Positions 27,136 to 35,610 of a DNA stretch of 64,000 nt are shown here, in pieces. The notes beneath the pieces are model-generated. The model saw only the letters and a program-made list of their open reading frames with translations, was not told the DNA's origin and made no database searches. The translations under genes and the position numbers were made by a program. Position 1 is the first letter of the stretch; the number at the start of each line of letters is the position of its first letter. Source of the DNA: Rhodospirillaceae bacterium. GTDB taxonomy: Bacteria; Pseudomonadota; Alphaproteobacteria; Thalassobaculales; Thalassobaculaceae. The stretch spans positions 1-64,000 of the forward strand of contig JAGYJX010000008.1 in the NCBI GenBank assembly GCA_018401495.1, written 5' to 3'.

Positions 27136-27986
27136 CGCCCGCGCAGGGCGACCAGCCACAGCAGGGCGGCGACCGTCGCGGCGATGCCGGGCAGCACCGA
27201 GGCGGCGATCCAGCCGTGGCCGAGCAGCCCCTCCTCGATCGCCACCAGGCTGGGGATCAGGTAGCCGTAGGCCATCACCTTGGCCGAGGGCAGGCGCAGC
27301 GTGGCGTAGCGCACCAGGAACAGGGTGACCGCCGTGGCGGCGATCGCGACGTAAACGATCGCCACCCAGACCACCGGCGGCAGCGCTGCCCAGTCGGTCG
27401 CGGCGATCGCCGGGGCGGCGTAGACCGCCGTCACCAGGGCGGCGGCGCCCAGCGTCCAGAACGTGAAGGCGAGGCCGCTCTCGCGGCGCACCAGGCGCGG
27501 CACCATCGGCACGTAGAGCGCGTGGCAGACGCAGCCGACCAGGAACAGCGCCTCGCCGGGGCCGATGTCGAGCGCCAGCAGGCGGTCGAGGTCGCCCCGG
27601 AAGATCACCCACAGCGCGCCCGCCGCCGCCAGCAGCAGCCCGCCCATGACCGCCGGCGGCACCGGCTGGCGCAGGATCGGCCAGGCGAACACCGCGGTCA
27701 TCAGCGGCGTCATGGTGAACACCGCGCCCATGGCGACCGGGTCGGCCAGCCGCAGGCCCTCGAACATCAGCACGAAGTACGCGGCCAGCAGACCGCCGAG
27801 CAGGGCGTAGCGCCAGGGAGCGGCCAGATCGCTCCGGCGCAGCGACCCGGCCGCGGCCGCGGCCGCGCCGATCACCACCACGGCGATCAGGAACCGCACC
27901 GCGGTCAGCGCGCCCGGGTCGAGCAGCGGCGCCGCCAGCCCGCCCAGGCTGAACGAGCCGCTGATCAGCAGCGCGAACAGCAGCAT
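27132..27986 (-). CDS. EamA/DMT family transporter
   Basis: A 284-residue membrane protein with ten predicted helices in two five-helix EamA repeats (MLLFALLISGSFSLGGLAAP onward, and ALFLVGCVCHALYVPMVPRL for the second). The drug/metabolite transporter superfamily includes metabolite exporters. It follows preA by 52 bases and is coupled to the phosphotransferase gene. Export of a degradation product is possible but unproven. The ATG at 27986 gives a rather short N-terminus, so a slightly upstream start cannot be excluded. Confidence 0.85.
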   Translation of the reverse strand: MLLFALLISGSFSLGGLAAPLLDPGALTAVRFLIAVVVIGAAAAAAGSLRRSDLAAPWRYALLGGLLAAYFVLMFEGLRLADPVAMGAVFTMTPLMTAVFAWPILRQPVPPAVMGGLLLAAAGALWVIFRGDLDRLLALDIGPGEALFLVGCVCHALYVPMVPRLVRRESGLAFTFWTLGAAALVTAVYAAPAIAATDWAALPPVVWVAIVYVAIAATAVTLFLVRYATLRLPSAKVMAYGYLIPSLVAIEEGLLGHGWIAASVLPGIAATVAALLWLVALRGR

Positions 27987-28038
27987 CGCCGCGTGGCCTT
28001 TCAGGGCCTCGCGCCGGGCCGCGGGATCATGCGCGACG

Positions 28039-29346
28039 CTACTCAGCGGCGACGCTCGACGGGTTGTTCGGGTGCATCGTCCAGTTGGCGTAGTCCGGCG
28101 AGACCACCCGCCCGGTGCGCCGGTCCAGAGAGCCGGGCGCCAGCGGCTCCATGGTGATGCAGTTCTCGACCGGGCAGACGTTGACGCAAAGGTTGCAGCC
28201 GACGCACTCCGCCTCGATCACCTCGAAGTGGCGCTTGCCGTCGACCGTGCTGGTGATCGCCTGGTGCGAGGTGTCCTCGCAGGCGATGTGGCAGCGCCCG
28301 CACTTGATGCAGGCGTCCTGGTCGATGCGCGCCTTGGCGACGTAGTTCAGGTTCAGGTACTGCCAGTCGGTGACGTTCGGCACGGCGCGGCCGACGAAGG
28401 CGTCGAGGTCGGCGTGCCCGCCCTGGTCCATCCAGGCCGTCAGCCCCTCGATCATCTCCTGGACGATCTTGAAGCCGTAGGTCATGGCGGCGGTGCAGAC
28501 CTGGACGTTGCCGGCGCCGAGCGCCATGAACTCGGCGGCGTCGCGCCAGGTGGTGATGCCGCCGATGCCGGAGATCGGCAGGCCGCGGGTCTCGGCGTCG
28601 CGGGCGATCTCGGCGACCATGTTCAGGGCGATCGGCTTGACCGCCGGGCCGCAGTAGCCGCCGTGGCTGCCCTTGCCGTCGATCGACGGCTCCGGCGAGA
28701 AGCTGTCCAGGTCGACCGCGGTGATCGAGCTGACGGTGTTGATCAGCGACACCGCGTCGGCGCCGCCCTTGCGGGCGGCGCGGGCCGGGTGGCGGATGTC
28801 GGTGATGTTCGGCGTCAGCTTGACGATCACCGGCATCCGGCTCGCCGCCTTCACCCAGCGGGTCACCATCTCGATGTATTCCGGCACCTGGCCGACCGCC
28901 GAGCCCATGCCGCGCTCCGACATGCCGTGCGGGCAGCCGAAGTTCAGCTCGACGCCGTCGGCGCCGGTGTCCTCGACCTTGGCCATGATGTCGGTCCAGC
29001 ACGACTGCTCACACGGCACCATCAGCGACACCACGACGGCGCGGTCCGGCCAGTCGCGCTTGACGCGCTTGATCTCGTCGAGGTTGACCTGCAGCGGCCG
29101 GTCGGTGATCAGCTCGATGTTGTTGAGCCCGAGCAGCCGCCGGTCGGCGCCCCAGACCGCGCCGTAGCGCGGGCCGCTGACGTTGACGATGTGCGGGTCG
29201 AGGCCGAGGGTCTTCCACACCACCCCGCCCCAGCCGGCCTGGAAGGCGCGGACGACGTTGTACTCCTTGTCGGTCGGCGGCGCCGAGGCCAGCCAGAACG
29301 GGTTCGGCGACCTGATCCCGACGAAGTGGCTGCGAATGTCGGCCAT
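28039..29346 (-). CDS. preA: NAD-dependent dihydropyrimidine dehydrogenase subunit PreA
   Basis: Catalytic FMN subunit that reduces uracil or thymine to the dihydro form. It has 435 residues: an N-terminal dihydroorotate-dehydrogenase-like barrel with GVELNFGCPHGM and the active-site Cys region SHGGYCGPAVKPIALNMV, then GIGGITTWRDAAEFMALGA for FMN phosphate binding. The C-terminus has two 4Fe-4S motifs, CIKCGRCHIAC and CVGCNLCVNVC. ATG 29346 lies 12 bases after preT. The pair forms the bacterial equivalent of mammalian DPD. Confidence 0.96.
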   Translation of the reverse strand: MADIRSHFVGIRSPNPFWLASAPPTDKEYNVVRAFQAGWGGVVWKTLGLDPHIVNVSGPRYGAVWGADRRLLGLNNIELITDRPLQVNLDEIKRVKRDWPDRAVVVSLMVPCEQSCWTDIMAKVEDTGADGVELNFGCPHGMSERGMGSAVGQVPEYIEMVTRWVKAASRMPVIVKLTPNITDIRHPARAARKGGADAVSLINTVSSITAVDLDSFSPEPSIDGKGSHGGYCGPAVKPIALNMVAEIARDAETRGLPISGIGGITTWRDAAEFMALGAGNVQVCTAAMTYGFKIVQEMIEGLTAWMDQGGHADLDAFVGRAVPNVTDWQYLNLNYVAKARIDQDACIKCGRCHIACEDTSHQAITSTVDGKRHFEVIEAECVGCNLCVNVCPVENCITMEPLAPGSLDRRTGRVVSPDYANWTMHPNNPSSVAAE

Positions 29347-29357
29347 GCCGGTCTCCC

Positions 29358-30698
29358 TCAGCTCAAGGAACGGTGGATGCTCTCGGCGGCGTCGCGGCCC
29401 ATGGCGACGGCCGAGACCGTCAGGTCGTCGCCGCCGGCCACGCAGTCGCCGCCGGCCCAGACCTTCGCCATCGAGGTGCGGCCCTCGGCATCGACCCGGA
29501 TGCGCCCGCCCTCCAGCGCGATCGCGCCGTCCAGCGGGGCGGCCACGAAGCTCTGGCCGATCGCGCGGAAAACCTGGTCGGCAGCCAGCGTCAGGGTCTC
29601 GCCGGTGCCGTCCAGGCGGCCGTCGGCGAGGCGGGTGTACTCGAGTTCGATGCCGGTGACCCGGCCGCGCTCGGCCAGCACCCGCCGGGGCCGCAGCCAG
29701 TGCCGGATCGCGACACCCTTGGAGGCGGCGAGATCCTGCTCCCAGGCCGAGGCGTTCATGTGCTCGCGGCCGCGGCGGTAGCAGATCGTCACCTCCTCGG
29801 CGCCCAGCAGCTTGGCCTGCACGGCGGCGTCGATGGCGGTCATGCCGCCGCCGATCACCACCACCCGCCGCCCGACCGGCAGGGTGGCGAGGTCCGAGGC
29901 CTGGCGCAGCTCGGCGATCCAGTCGACCGCGTCGGCGACGCCGTCGGCGTCGTCGCCCGGGGTCCCGAGGGCGTTCACCCCGGCGAGCCCGAGGCCAAGG
30001 AACACCGCGTCGTAGCCGGCGCACAGCCCGGCCAGGGTGACGTCGCGGCCCAGCGCCCGGCCGGGCTCGACCGTGATGCCGCCGATCGCGGTGACGTACT
30101 CGACCTCGGCCTGGGCGAAGCCGTCGACGGTCTTGTAGGCGGCGATGCCGTACTCGTTCAGGCCGCCGGCCTTGGGCCGGGCGTCCAGCACCGTGACCTC
30201 GTGGCCGTGCACGGCGAGCCGGTGCGCGCAGGCGAGACCGGCCGGCCCGGCGCCGACCACCGCGATCCGCCGGCCGGTCGGTTCGGCGCGCCGGTAGAAC
30301 TGCCGGCCGGCCGCCATCGCCGCGTCGGTGGCGACGCGCTGCAGCCGGCCGATCTCGACCGGCCGGCCTTCGGCGGCCTCGCGCACGCAGGCCTGCTCGC
30401 ACAGGGTTTCGGTCGGGCAGACCCGGGCGCACATGCCGCCCAGGATGTTCTGGTCGAAGATCGTCTTGGCGGCGCCGAGGGTGTTCCCGGTGGCGATCTG
30501 GCGGATGAACATCGGGATGTCGATGCCGGTCGGGCACGCCGTCACGCAGGGCGCGTCGTAGCAGAAATAGCAGCGGTCGGCGGCGACCAGCGCCTCGTGG
30601 CGGTCGAGCGGCGGGTGAAGGTCGCCGAAGCCGCGCTCGTACTCCTCGGGCGCCAGCCGCCCGGCGGCGACCCCGGTCTCGAGACGTGCCTCGGTCAT
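29358..30698 (-). CDS. preT: NAD-dependent dihydropyrimidine dehydrogenase subunit PreT
   Basis: Electron-transfer partner of PreA, 446 residues, related to the small subunit of glutamate synthase. Cysteines for two N-terminal 4Fe-4S clusters are in CYFCYDAPCVTACP and GGMCARVCPTETLCEQAC. The FAD site is AVVGAGPAGLACA and the NAD(P)H site is VVIGGGMTAIDAA. The C-terminal AGGDCVAGGDDLTVSAVAMG is the usual FAD-closing segment. It is the first gene of preT-preA-EamA-APH. A RutR-like box lies 49-64 bases upstream of its ATG. Confidence 0.95.
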   Translation of the reverse strand: MTEARLETGVAAGRLAPEEYERGFGDLHPPLDRHEALVAADRCYFCYDAPCVTACPTGIDIPMFIRQIATGNTLGAAKTIFDQNILGGMCARVCPTETLCEQACVREAAEGRPVEIGRLQRVATDAAMAAGRQFYRRAEPTGRRIAVVGAGPAGLACAHRLAVHGHEVTVLDARPKAGGLNEYGIAAYKTVDGFAQAEVEYVTAIGGITVEPGRALGRDVTLAGLCAGYDAVFLGLGLAGVNALGTPGDDADGVADAVDWIAELRQASDLATLPVGRRVVVIGGGMTAIDAAVQAKLLGAEEVTICYRRGREHMNASAWEQDLAASKGVAIRHWLRPRRVLAERGRVTGIELEYTRLADGRLDGTGETLTLAADQVFRAIGQSFVAAPLDGAIALEGGRIRVDAEGRTSMAKVWAGGDCVAGGDDLTVSAVAMGRDAAESIHRSLS

Positions 30699-30746
30699 CG
30701 TCGCCCCTCCTGCCCGCTGATGGCCTCCGTTATTTCAGCATCGAAT

Positions 30747-30762
30747 CTGATCAACTGGTCAA
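30747..30762. promoter_or_regulatory. RutR-like operator upstream of preT
   Basis: CTGATCAACTGGTCAA agrees with the RutR consensus TTGACCA-NN-TGGTCAA at all but two of its 14 specified positions. It lies 48 bases upstream of the preT start and just after the stop of the lipocalin-like gene. A second such box precedes the carbamoyl hydrolase gene, so both catabolic units share the motif. Confidence 0.65.
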
Positions 30763-30764
30763 AT

Positions 30765-31160
30765 TTATTGTGAAGACTCGATCTTCTCCCAGGTCAGCAC
30801 GCGCTGGCGGACGGCGTCGCCGACGCGGTCCGTCGGCGGCCGCAGCACCATGCGGTCGCCCTCGAAGCTGACCTGCCGGACCTGGTCGATGGCGAACCGC
30901 GACGGGTCGGAGGCGGCGTCGACCTTGGTCACCAGCCGGTCGCCCTCGAAGCTGTAGTTGCCGCAGTACGAGTTGTACTCGCGCTTCTCGCCGTCCGGCA
31001 TCTCGGTGCGGCCGTCGCACAGCACCGCCATCATCCGGCCTTCGGCCGAGAACGTGACGATCCCCATGGGGACCGGGCCGTAGGGCGGCGCCAGTGGCCT
31101 GCCCTCGGGGTCGTGGCCGGCGGTCTCCACCAACCTCCAGGTACCGACGATGTCTCGCAT
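30765..31160 (-). CDS. Lipocalin-like domain protein
   Basis: A 131-residue soluble protein without a signal peptide. It begins DIVGTWRLVETA, the opening strand of the lipocalin-like family (PF13924 type), and continues with YGPVPMGIVTFSAEGRMMAVLCDGR and YSFEGDRLVTKVDAASDP, repeated strand-turn patterns of a small beta-barrel. Genes of this kind often accompany catabolic clusters, but their role is not established. It is divergent from the NIPSNAP gene (62-base gap) and upstream of preT in the same direction. Confidence 0.82.
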   Translation of the reverse strand: MRDIVGTWRLVETAGHDPEGRPLAPPYGPVPMGIVTFSAEGRMMAVLCDGRTEMPDGEKREYNSYCGNYSFEGDRLVTKVDAASDPSRFAIDQVRQVSFEGDRMVLRPPTDRVGDAVRQRVLTWEKIESSQ

Positions 31161-31222
31161 TTGCTAGCGTCCGTTCGACAAGAATGATCAGGCGGCTCGC
31201 CGAGCCGTCCAGGGAGGATGCC

Positions 31223-31858
31223 ATGATCTACGAATTCCGCACCTACACCACCCCCATCGGGATGGCGCCCGAGCTCGCGAGGCTGTCCGGCGAGGTCGGC
31301 CGCGACATCCGCAAGGACGACTACGGCAAGCTCGAAGGCTACTGGATGACCGAGATCGGGCCGCTGAACCAGGTGATGCACCTGTGGTCCTACGCCGACC
31401 TGAACGCCCGCCAGGAGGCCCGCGACGGGCTCGGCCGCAACGAGGCCTGGCGCACCCGGTACCTGCCGGTCGCCGGCCCGCTGATCCGGCGCCAGGATGT
31501 CCGCCTGATGTGGGCGATCAAGCCGGTGGTCGGTCCGGAGGGCAGCGGCCACGTCTACGAGTACCGGGTCTATCGGTGCCGGGTCGGCAAGTCGCGGGCG
31601 TTCGCCGAGAAGCTGCGCGACGCGCTGCCGGCGCGCGAGAAGTACTCGAAGAACGTCGGCATCTGGCTGACCGAGGCCGGCCAGCCGAACGAGGTGTCGC
31701 ACCTCTGGGCCTACGACAGCCTGAACCACCGGGCCGAGGTCCGGGCCGCCGCCGTGCAGGACCCCGACTGGCGGGAGTTCCTGAAGAACGGGCCCGAGAT
31801 GATCGAGGACATGCAGTCGATGATCCTGCTGCCCTCGGCGCACTCGCCGATGAAGTAG
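31223..31858 (+). CDS. NIPSNAP family protein
   Basis: A 211-residue protein made of two ferredoxin-like NIPSNAP repeats. The first begins MIYEFRTYTTPIGMAPELARL with the partner strand NQVMHLWSYADLNAR, and the second begins VYEYRVYRCRVGKSRAFAEKL with NEVSHLWAYDSLNHR. The biochemical role is unknown. A strong AGGGAGG ribosome site precedes the ATG at 31223. The gene is followed by a repeat-filled stretch. Confidence 0.88.
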   Translation: MIYEFRTYTTPIGMAPELARLSGEVGRDIRKDDYGKLEGYWMTEIGPLNQVMHLWSYADLNARQEARDGLGRNEAWRTRYLPVAGPLIRRQDVRLMWAIKPVVGPEGSGHVYEYRVYRCRVGKSRAFAEKLRDALPAREKYSKNVGIWLTEAGQPNEVSHLWAYDSLNHRAEVRAAAVQDPDWREFLKNGPEMIEDMQSMILLPSAHSPMK

Positions 31859-31885
31859 CGTTCAGCCGGACCTTGGCCAACAGTG

Positions 31886-32224
31886 TGATCGCGGGTTGCC
31901 CCGGCGGCAGCGCCCCCTCCCTTGCCGCGGCCTGCGCCCGTCGCCCCGTGGCTTCCGGCTCGGCCGCGCCTGGGGGCGCGTCCGTCCGGAATGACGACGG
32001 GGATGGGGTGGGCGTGCAGCCAATGGTGCGATCGCGGGTCGCCCGGCGGCAGCGCCCTGCCTCGCTCTCTCTTGTCGTCATTCCGGACCGGGCCGCCGCA
32101 GGCGGGACGGATCCGGAACCCAGCCGACGCACCGCGCTTGCCGCGGCCTGCGCCCGTCGCCCCGTGGCTTCCGGCTCGGCCGCGCCGGGGCGGCGCGTCC
32201 GTCCGGAATGACGACGGGGGTGGG
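31886..32224. repeat. Mosaic of dispersed repeats (82-base direct repeats plus palindromic element)
   Basis: This noncoding stretch holds two near-identical 82-base direct repeats (31921-32002 and 32138-32219), each ending in GTCCGTCCGGAATGACGACG. Ahead of the first copy and of the opposed element lie shorter direct copies of a GATCGCGGGT...GGCGGCAGCGCC block (31888 and 32030). Between the long copies, 32072-32123 is a plus-oriented relative of the repeats that flank the GIY-YIG gene (CGTCATTCCGGACCGG...ATCCGGAACCCAG). The element at 32072 and the copy end at 32219 are inverted relative to each other, giving a compact gene-less version of that arrangement. Confidence 0.85.
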
Positions 32225-32230
32225 TCGAGC

Positions 32231-33472
32231 TCAGTCCCCCGCGCGATCGCCGGCCAGGGTCTTCGGGCGCAGCACGGCGAAGGCGACCCGGCCGAGCAGC
32301 ATCGCCGCCGTGACGTGCAGGAACGCCAGCCCCCAGCCGATGGTCGACATGCCGCCGGCGAGGTCGAGGATCACCCCCATCGCCAGCGGCCCGACGAAGC
32401 CGCCGGCGTAGCCGAGCATCGAGTGCACGGCCAGCGTGGCGCCGCGCCGGCCGGGCTCGGCGCTGCCGGCCGCACCGGCGGTGAGGGACGAGGAATCCAG
32501 CCAGATCACCACGCCGTAGACCAGGATCAGCGCCACCGCGAGTTCGTAGGAGAACGGCCCGAGGAAGCCGATGACGGCGGCGCACAGCGCCGACGCCACC
32601 ATCGCGACGCGCACCAGCCGCTGCCGGCCGAGCCGGATCGACACCTCGTTGCCGGCGACGCTGGCCCAGGTCCCGACCAGCCCGACCAGGGTGATCACCG
32701 CGGTCGCCGGCAACCACGGGTCGCCGTCGCCGGCGGTCAGCGCCACCCAGGCGAGGAACGCCACGCCCCAGCCGCGCAGCGTGTTCATCTCCCAGGTGTG
32801 GACGCAGTACGCCAGCGCGTAGGCCATCGCCGACCGGTTGCGCAGGACCGGGCCGAAATCGAACAGCCGGCCGACCGGCGCCTCGGCGCGCGGTTCCTGC
32901 GCCGGGGCCGCCACGGCGACCACCAGCCACGCCGCCACGGCGCAGGCCGCCGACGCCCAGAACACGCTCTGCCAGCCGAGCAGGTCCTCGAACGCCCCGG
33001 CGAACGCGAACGAGGCGGCGCCGGCGATGCCGATGCTGAGCGCGTGGCCGGCGACCGCGCGCGACATCAGCTTGCCGTCGACCCGGTCGGCCAGCAGCTT
33101 GAGCCCGGTCATGTAGGTTCCGGCCCAGCCGATGCCGGCCAGCACGCGGGCGAAGGCCGCCGTCCAGAAGCCCTCGGCGAACAGCGCGAAGCAGAGATGG
33201 CCGACGATGGTGAGCGCCACGCCCAGCAGGTAGATCCGCTTCGGGTCGATACGGTCGGTGGAGGTCACCAGGATCGGCACCGAGACCGCGTAGGCCAGGT
33301 AGAACAGCCCGGTGATCCAGCCGGCGTCGGCGTTGTCGATGCCCCACTCGGCCATCCGCCCCGGGATCAGCGCCGGCCAGGCGTAGGCGCCGATCTGCGC
33401 CAGGATCTGCGCGCCGCACACGATGGTGACGAGCCGTCGCGGTGATACGGCGCCCGCCGTCGGGGCGGCCAC
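32231..33472 (-). CDS. MFS transporter
   Basis: A 413-residue protein with about 12 helices. The loop after helix 2 reads TSTDRIDPKRIYLLG, a variant of the GxxxDRxGRR motif, and the second half includes VIWLDSSSLTAGAAGSAEPGRRGATLAVHSMLG. It belongs to the poorly characterised MFS branch often annotated as a nitrate/nitrite or YNFM-like transporter. The substrate is unknown. It is last of the run SDR-LLM-MFS, 13 bases after the LLM gene, so it may carry the substrate of that oxidoreductase. Confidence 0.87.
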   Translation of the reverse strand: MAAPTAGAVSPRRLVTIVCGAQILAQIGAYAWPALIPGRMAEWGIDNADAGWITGLFYLAYAVSVPILVTSTDRIDPKRIYLLGVALTIVGHLCFALFAEGFWTAAFARVLAGIGWAGTYMTGLKLLADRVDGKLMSRAVAGHALSIGIAGAASFAFAGAFEDLLGWQSVFWASAACAVAAWLVVAVAAPAQEPRAEAPVGRLFDFGPVLRNRSAMAYALAYCVHTWEMNTLRGWGVAFLAWVALTAGDGDPWLPATAVITLVGLVGTWASVAGNEVSIRLGRQRLVRVAMVASALCAAVIGFLGPFSYELAVALILVYGVVIWLDSSSLTAGAAGSAEPGRRGATLAVHSMLGYAGGFVGPLAMGVILDLAGGMSTIGWGLAFLHVTAAMLLGRVAFAVLRPKTLAGDRAGD

Positions 33473-33485
33473 TTTGGGAGCCCTG

Positions 33486-34520
33486 CTATTCGGCGGCGGC
33501 GGCCCCCAACGGTCGCTCGGCCAGCCCGAGTTCGCGGGCCAGCAGCGAGTAGCTGACGTGGCGGGCGCGCTCGTCGTGCGCCCAGGTCACGATCGCCAGC
33601 TCGTCGACGCCGACCCGCCCGGCCAGGTCGCGGATCCGGGCCGCGACCTCGGGAGCGGCGCCGACCATCGAGGTCCGCCGCAGCTCGGCGATCCGCGCCG
33701 CCTCGGCGCCGGTGTACTCGTAGGCCATCGCCACCTCCGGCGGGTCGAGCGGCAGGTAGATGCCGCGGTCGCGGTAGAGCTGCCAGCGGGCCCGCGAGCT
33801 GTAGTGGTGCTGCGCCTCCTCTTCGGTGTCGGCGGCGAGCGCCCACACGCAGATGCCGGCGTTCGGCTTGGGGTGCCGGGCGCTCGGCCGGTAGTGGGTC
33901 CGGTAGATGTCGAGCGCCTCCTGTCCGCCGCGGCCGTCGGTGAAAAACCACGCGAAGCTGTACGGCAGGCCGAAATGGGCCGCGACCTGGGCGCCGTAAG
34001 TCGAGCTGCCGAGGATCCAGAGCTCCGGGGCGGTGTCGCCCTTCGGCATCGCCTCGACGGCGCCGTACGGGTGTCCGGCTGACAGCGGCTCGCCGTGCAC
34101 CCAGGCGTCGAGGTCGGCGACGTCGTTGGGAAACTGCGCCGGCCGCTCGCCGGCCATCGGGTTCAGGGCGTAGGCGGTGCGGCCGTCTGAGCCGGGCGCG
34201 CGGCCGAGGCCGAGGTCGATCCGGCCGGGCGCCAGCGCGTCGAGCACCCGGAACTGCTCGGCCACCTTGAGCGGCGCGTAGTGCGGCAGCATCACCCCGG
34301 CGCTGCCCACCCGGATGGTGCGGGTGTGGGTGGCGATGGCGGCGATCAGGATCTCCGGGGCTGTGCCGACGATGGTCGGGTGGCTGTGATGCTCCGACAC
34401 CCAGAACCGGTGGTAGCCGAGGGTGTCGCACCGCTGCGCCAGCGCCAGCGTGTCGCGGATCGCCTGCCCCTGCGGGCGGCCGGCGGCGGCGATCGACTGG
34501 TCGAGGACGGAAACGCGCAT
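33486..34520 (-). CDS. LLM class flavin-dependent oxidoreductase (luciferase-like)
   Basis: A 344-residue TIM-barrel flavoprotein of the MsnO8/YhbW-like branch. Signature parts are VSVLDQSIAAAGRPQGQAI at the start, RFWVSEHHSHPTIVGTAPEI with the conserved EHH, and PGRIDLGLGRAPGSDGRT. Such enzymes use reduced flavin (FMNH2 or F420) for oxidation; the substrate is undetermined. ATG 34520 (MRVSVLDQ) is chosen over an ATG nine bases upstream. It is likely co-transcribed with the SDR gene 25 bases upstream. Confidence 0.87.
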   Translation of the reverse strand: MRVSVLDQSIAAAGRPQGQAIRDTLALAQRCDTLGYHRFWVSEHHSHPTIVGTAPEILIAAIATHTRTIRVGSAGVMLPHYAPLKVAEQFRVLDALAPGRIDLGLGRAPGSDGRTAYALNPMAGERPAQFPNDVADLDAWVHGEPLSAGHPYGAVEAMPKGDTAPELWILGSSTYGAQVAAHFGLPYSFAWFFTDGRGGQEALDIYRTHYRPSARHPKPNAGICVWALAADTEEEAQHHYSSRARWQLYRDRGIYLPLDPPEVAMAYEYTGAEAARIAELRRTSMVGAAPEVAARIRDLAGRVGVDELAIVTWAHDERARHVSYSLLARELGLAERPLGAAAAE

Positions 34521-34545
34521 GGCGGGCACTCCTGAAACGGGCGGA

Positions 34546-35472
34546 TCAGATCGGATCCCACGAGAAGATATCGCCCGAGCGGTCGAGCGGATAGAACGCC
34601 GGCCGGAGCGCCGGGATGGCGTGGTCGGCGAGGCTTCGGCAGGTCCAGCCTTCGGAGCGGTGCACCGAGCGCACCGGCCGCGACTGGCCCATCAGGAAGA
34701 TCTCGTTCATCCGCACCGCGAAGATCTGGCCGGTGACGTCGCGCGAGGCGTCGCCGAGCAGGAAGGCGCACAGCGGCGCGATCTTCTCCGGCCCCATCGC
34801 CTGCAGGCGGGCGACCCTTGCCTTCTCGTCGTCGGTCTCGGCCGGGATCGTGCCGATCATCCGGCTCCAGGCGAACGGCGAGACGCAGTTCGAGCGCACC
34901 CCGAAGCGCGCCATGTCGAGGGCGATCGACTTCGACAGCCCGACCAGGCCGAGCTTGGCGGCGGCGTAGTTGGCCTGCCCGACGTTGCCGATCAGTCCCG
35001 ACGTCGAGGTGAAATGCACGAAGGCGCCGCTCTCCTGCTCGCGGAAGATCCGGGCGGCGGCGTGCGAGACGTAGAAGCTGCCGAGCAGGTGGACCCGGAT
35101 CACCGCCTCGAAGTCGGCGACGCTCATCTTGTGGAAGATGGCGTCGCGCAGGATCCCGGCGTTGTTGACCACGCCGTCGAGGCGGCCGAACGCCGTCAGC
35201 GCGGTCTCGACGATGGCGGCCGCTGCGACCGGGTCGGCGACGCTGTCAAAGTTCGCGACGGCGGTGCCGCCGGCGGCGCGGATCAGTTCGACGACCTCCT
35301 CGGCGGGGGCGGCGCTGGAGCCGGCGCCGTCGGTGGCGGCGCCGACGTCGTTGACCACCACGCTGGCGCCCTCGGTGGCGGCCAGCAGCGCGATTTCCCG
35401 GCCGATGCCGCGACCGGCGCCGGTGACGATCACCACCTTGCCGGCCAGCGCCGGCGCCTCGGCGTTCTCCAT
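34546..35472 (-). CDS. SDR family oxidoreductase (3-hydroxyacyl-CoA dehydrogenase-like)
   Basis: A 308-residue short-chain dehydrogenase. The cofactor loop is VTGAGRGIGREIA, followed by NNAGI. The catalytic set is Ser in HFTSTSGLIGN, with Tyr and Lys in QANYAAAKLG. The long insert VNDVGAATDGAGSSAAPAEEVVELI is typical of the HSD17B4/MFE-2 hydroxyacyl-CoA dehydrogenase branch, which fits the divergent MaoC hydratase gene 138 bases away. ATG 35472 begins MENAEAPALAGKVVIVTG; an in-frame start at 35514 would add 14 residues. Confidence 0.88.
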   Translation of the reverse strand: MENAEAPALAGKVVIVTGAGRGIGREIALLAATEGASVVVNDVGAATDGAGSSAAPAEEVVELIRAAGGTAVANFDSVADPVAAAAIVETALTAFGRLDGVVNNAGILRDAIFHKMSVADFEAVIRVHLLGSFYVSHAAARIFREQESGAFVHFTSTSGLIGNVGQANYAAAKLGLVGLSKSIALDMARFGVRSNCVSPFAWSRMIGTIPAETDDEKARVARLQAMGPEKIAPLCAFLLGDASRDVTGQIFAVRMNEIFLMGQSRPVRSVHRSEGWTCRSLADHAIPALRPAFYPLDRSGDIFSWDPI

Positions 35473-35610
35473 CGCGTGATCCTCGCGCTCTGCCTCGGCC
35501 GCCGACCTTGTCACCCGCCCCGGACAGCGTCAACGCGGCGAACCGACGATAGATTGTTTCCAATCGGCGGGGGTGCGAGGCTTCCGGCCGTCCGCGACCC
35601 GGAGGCCCGC

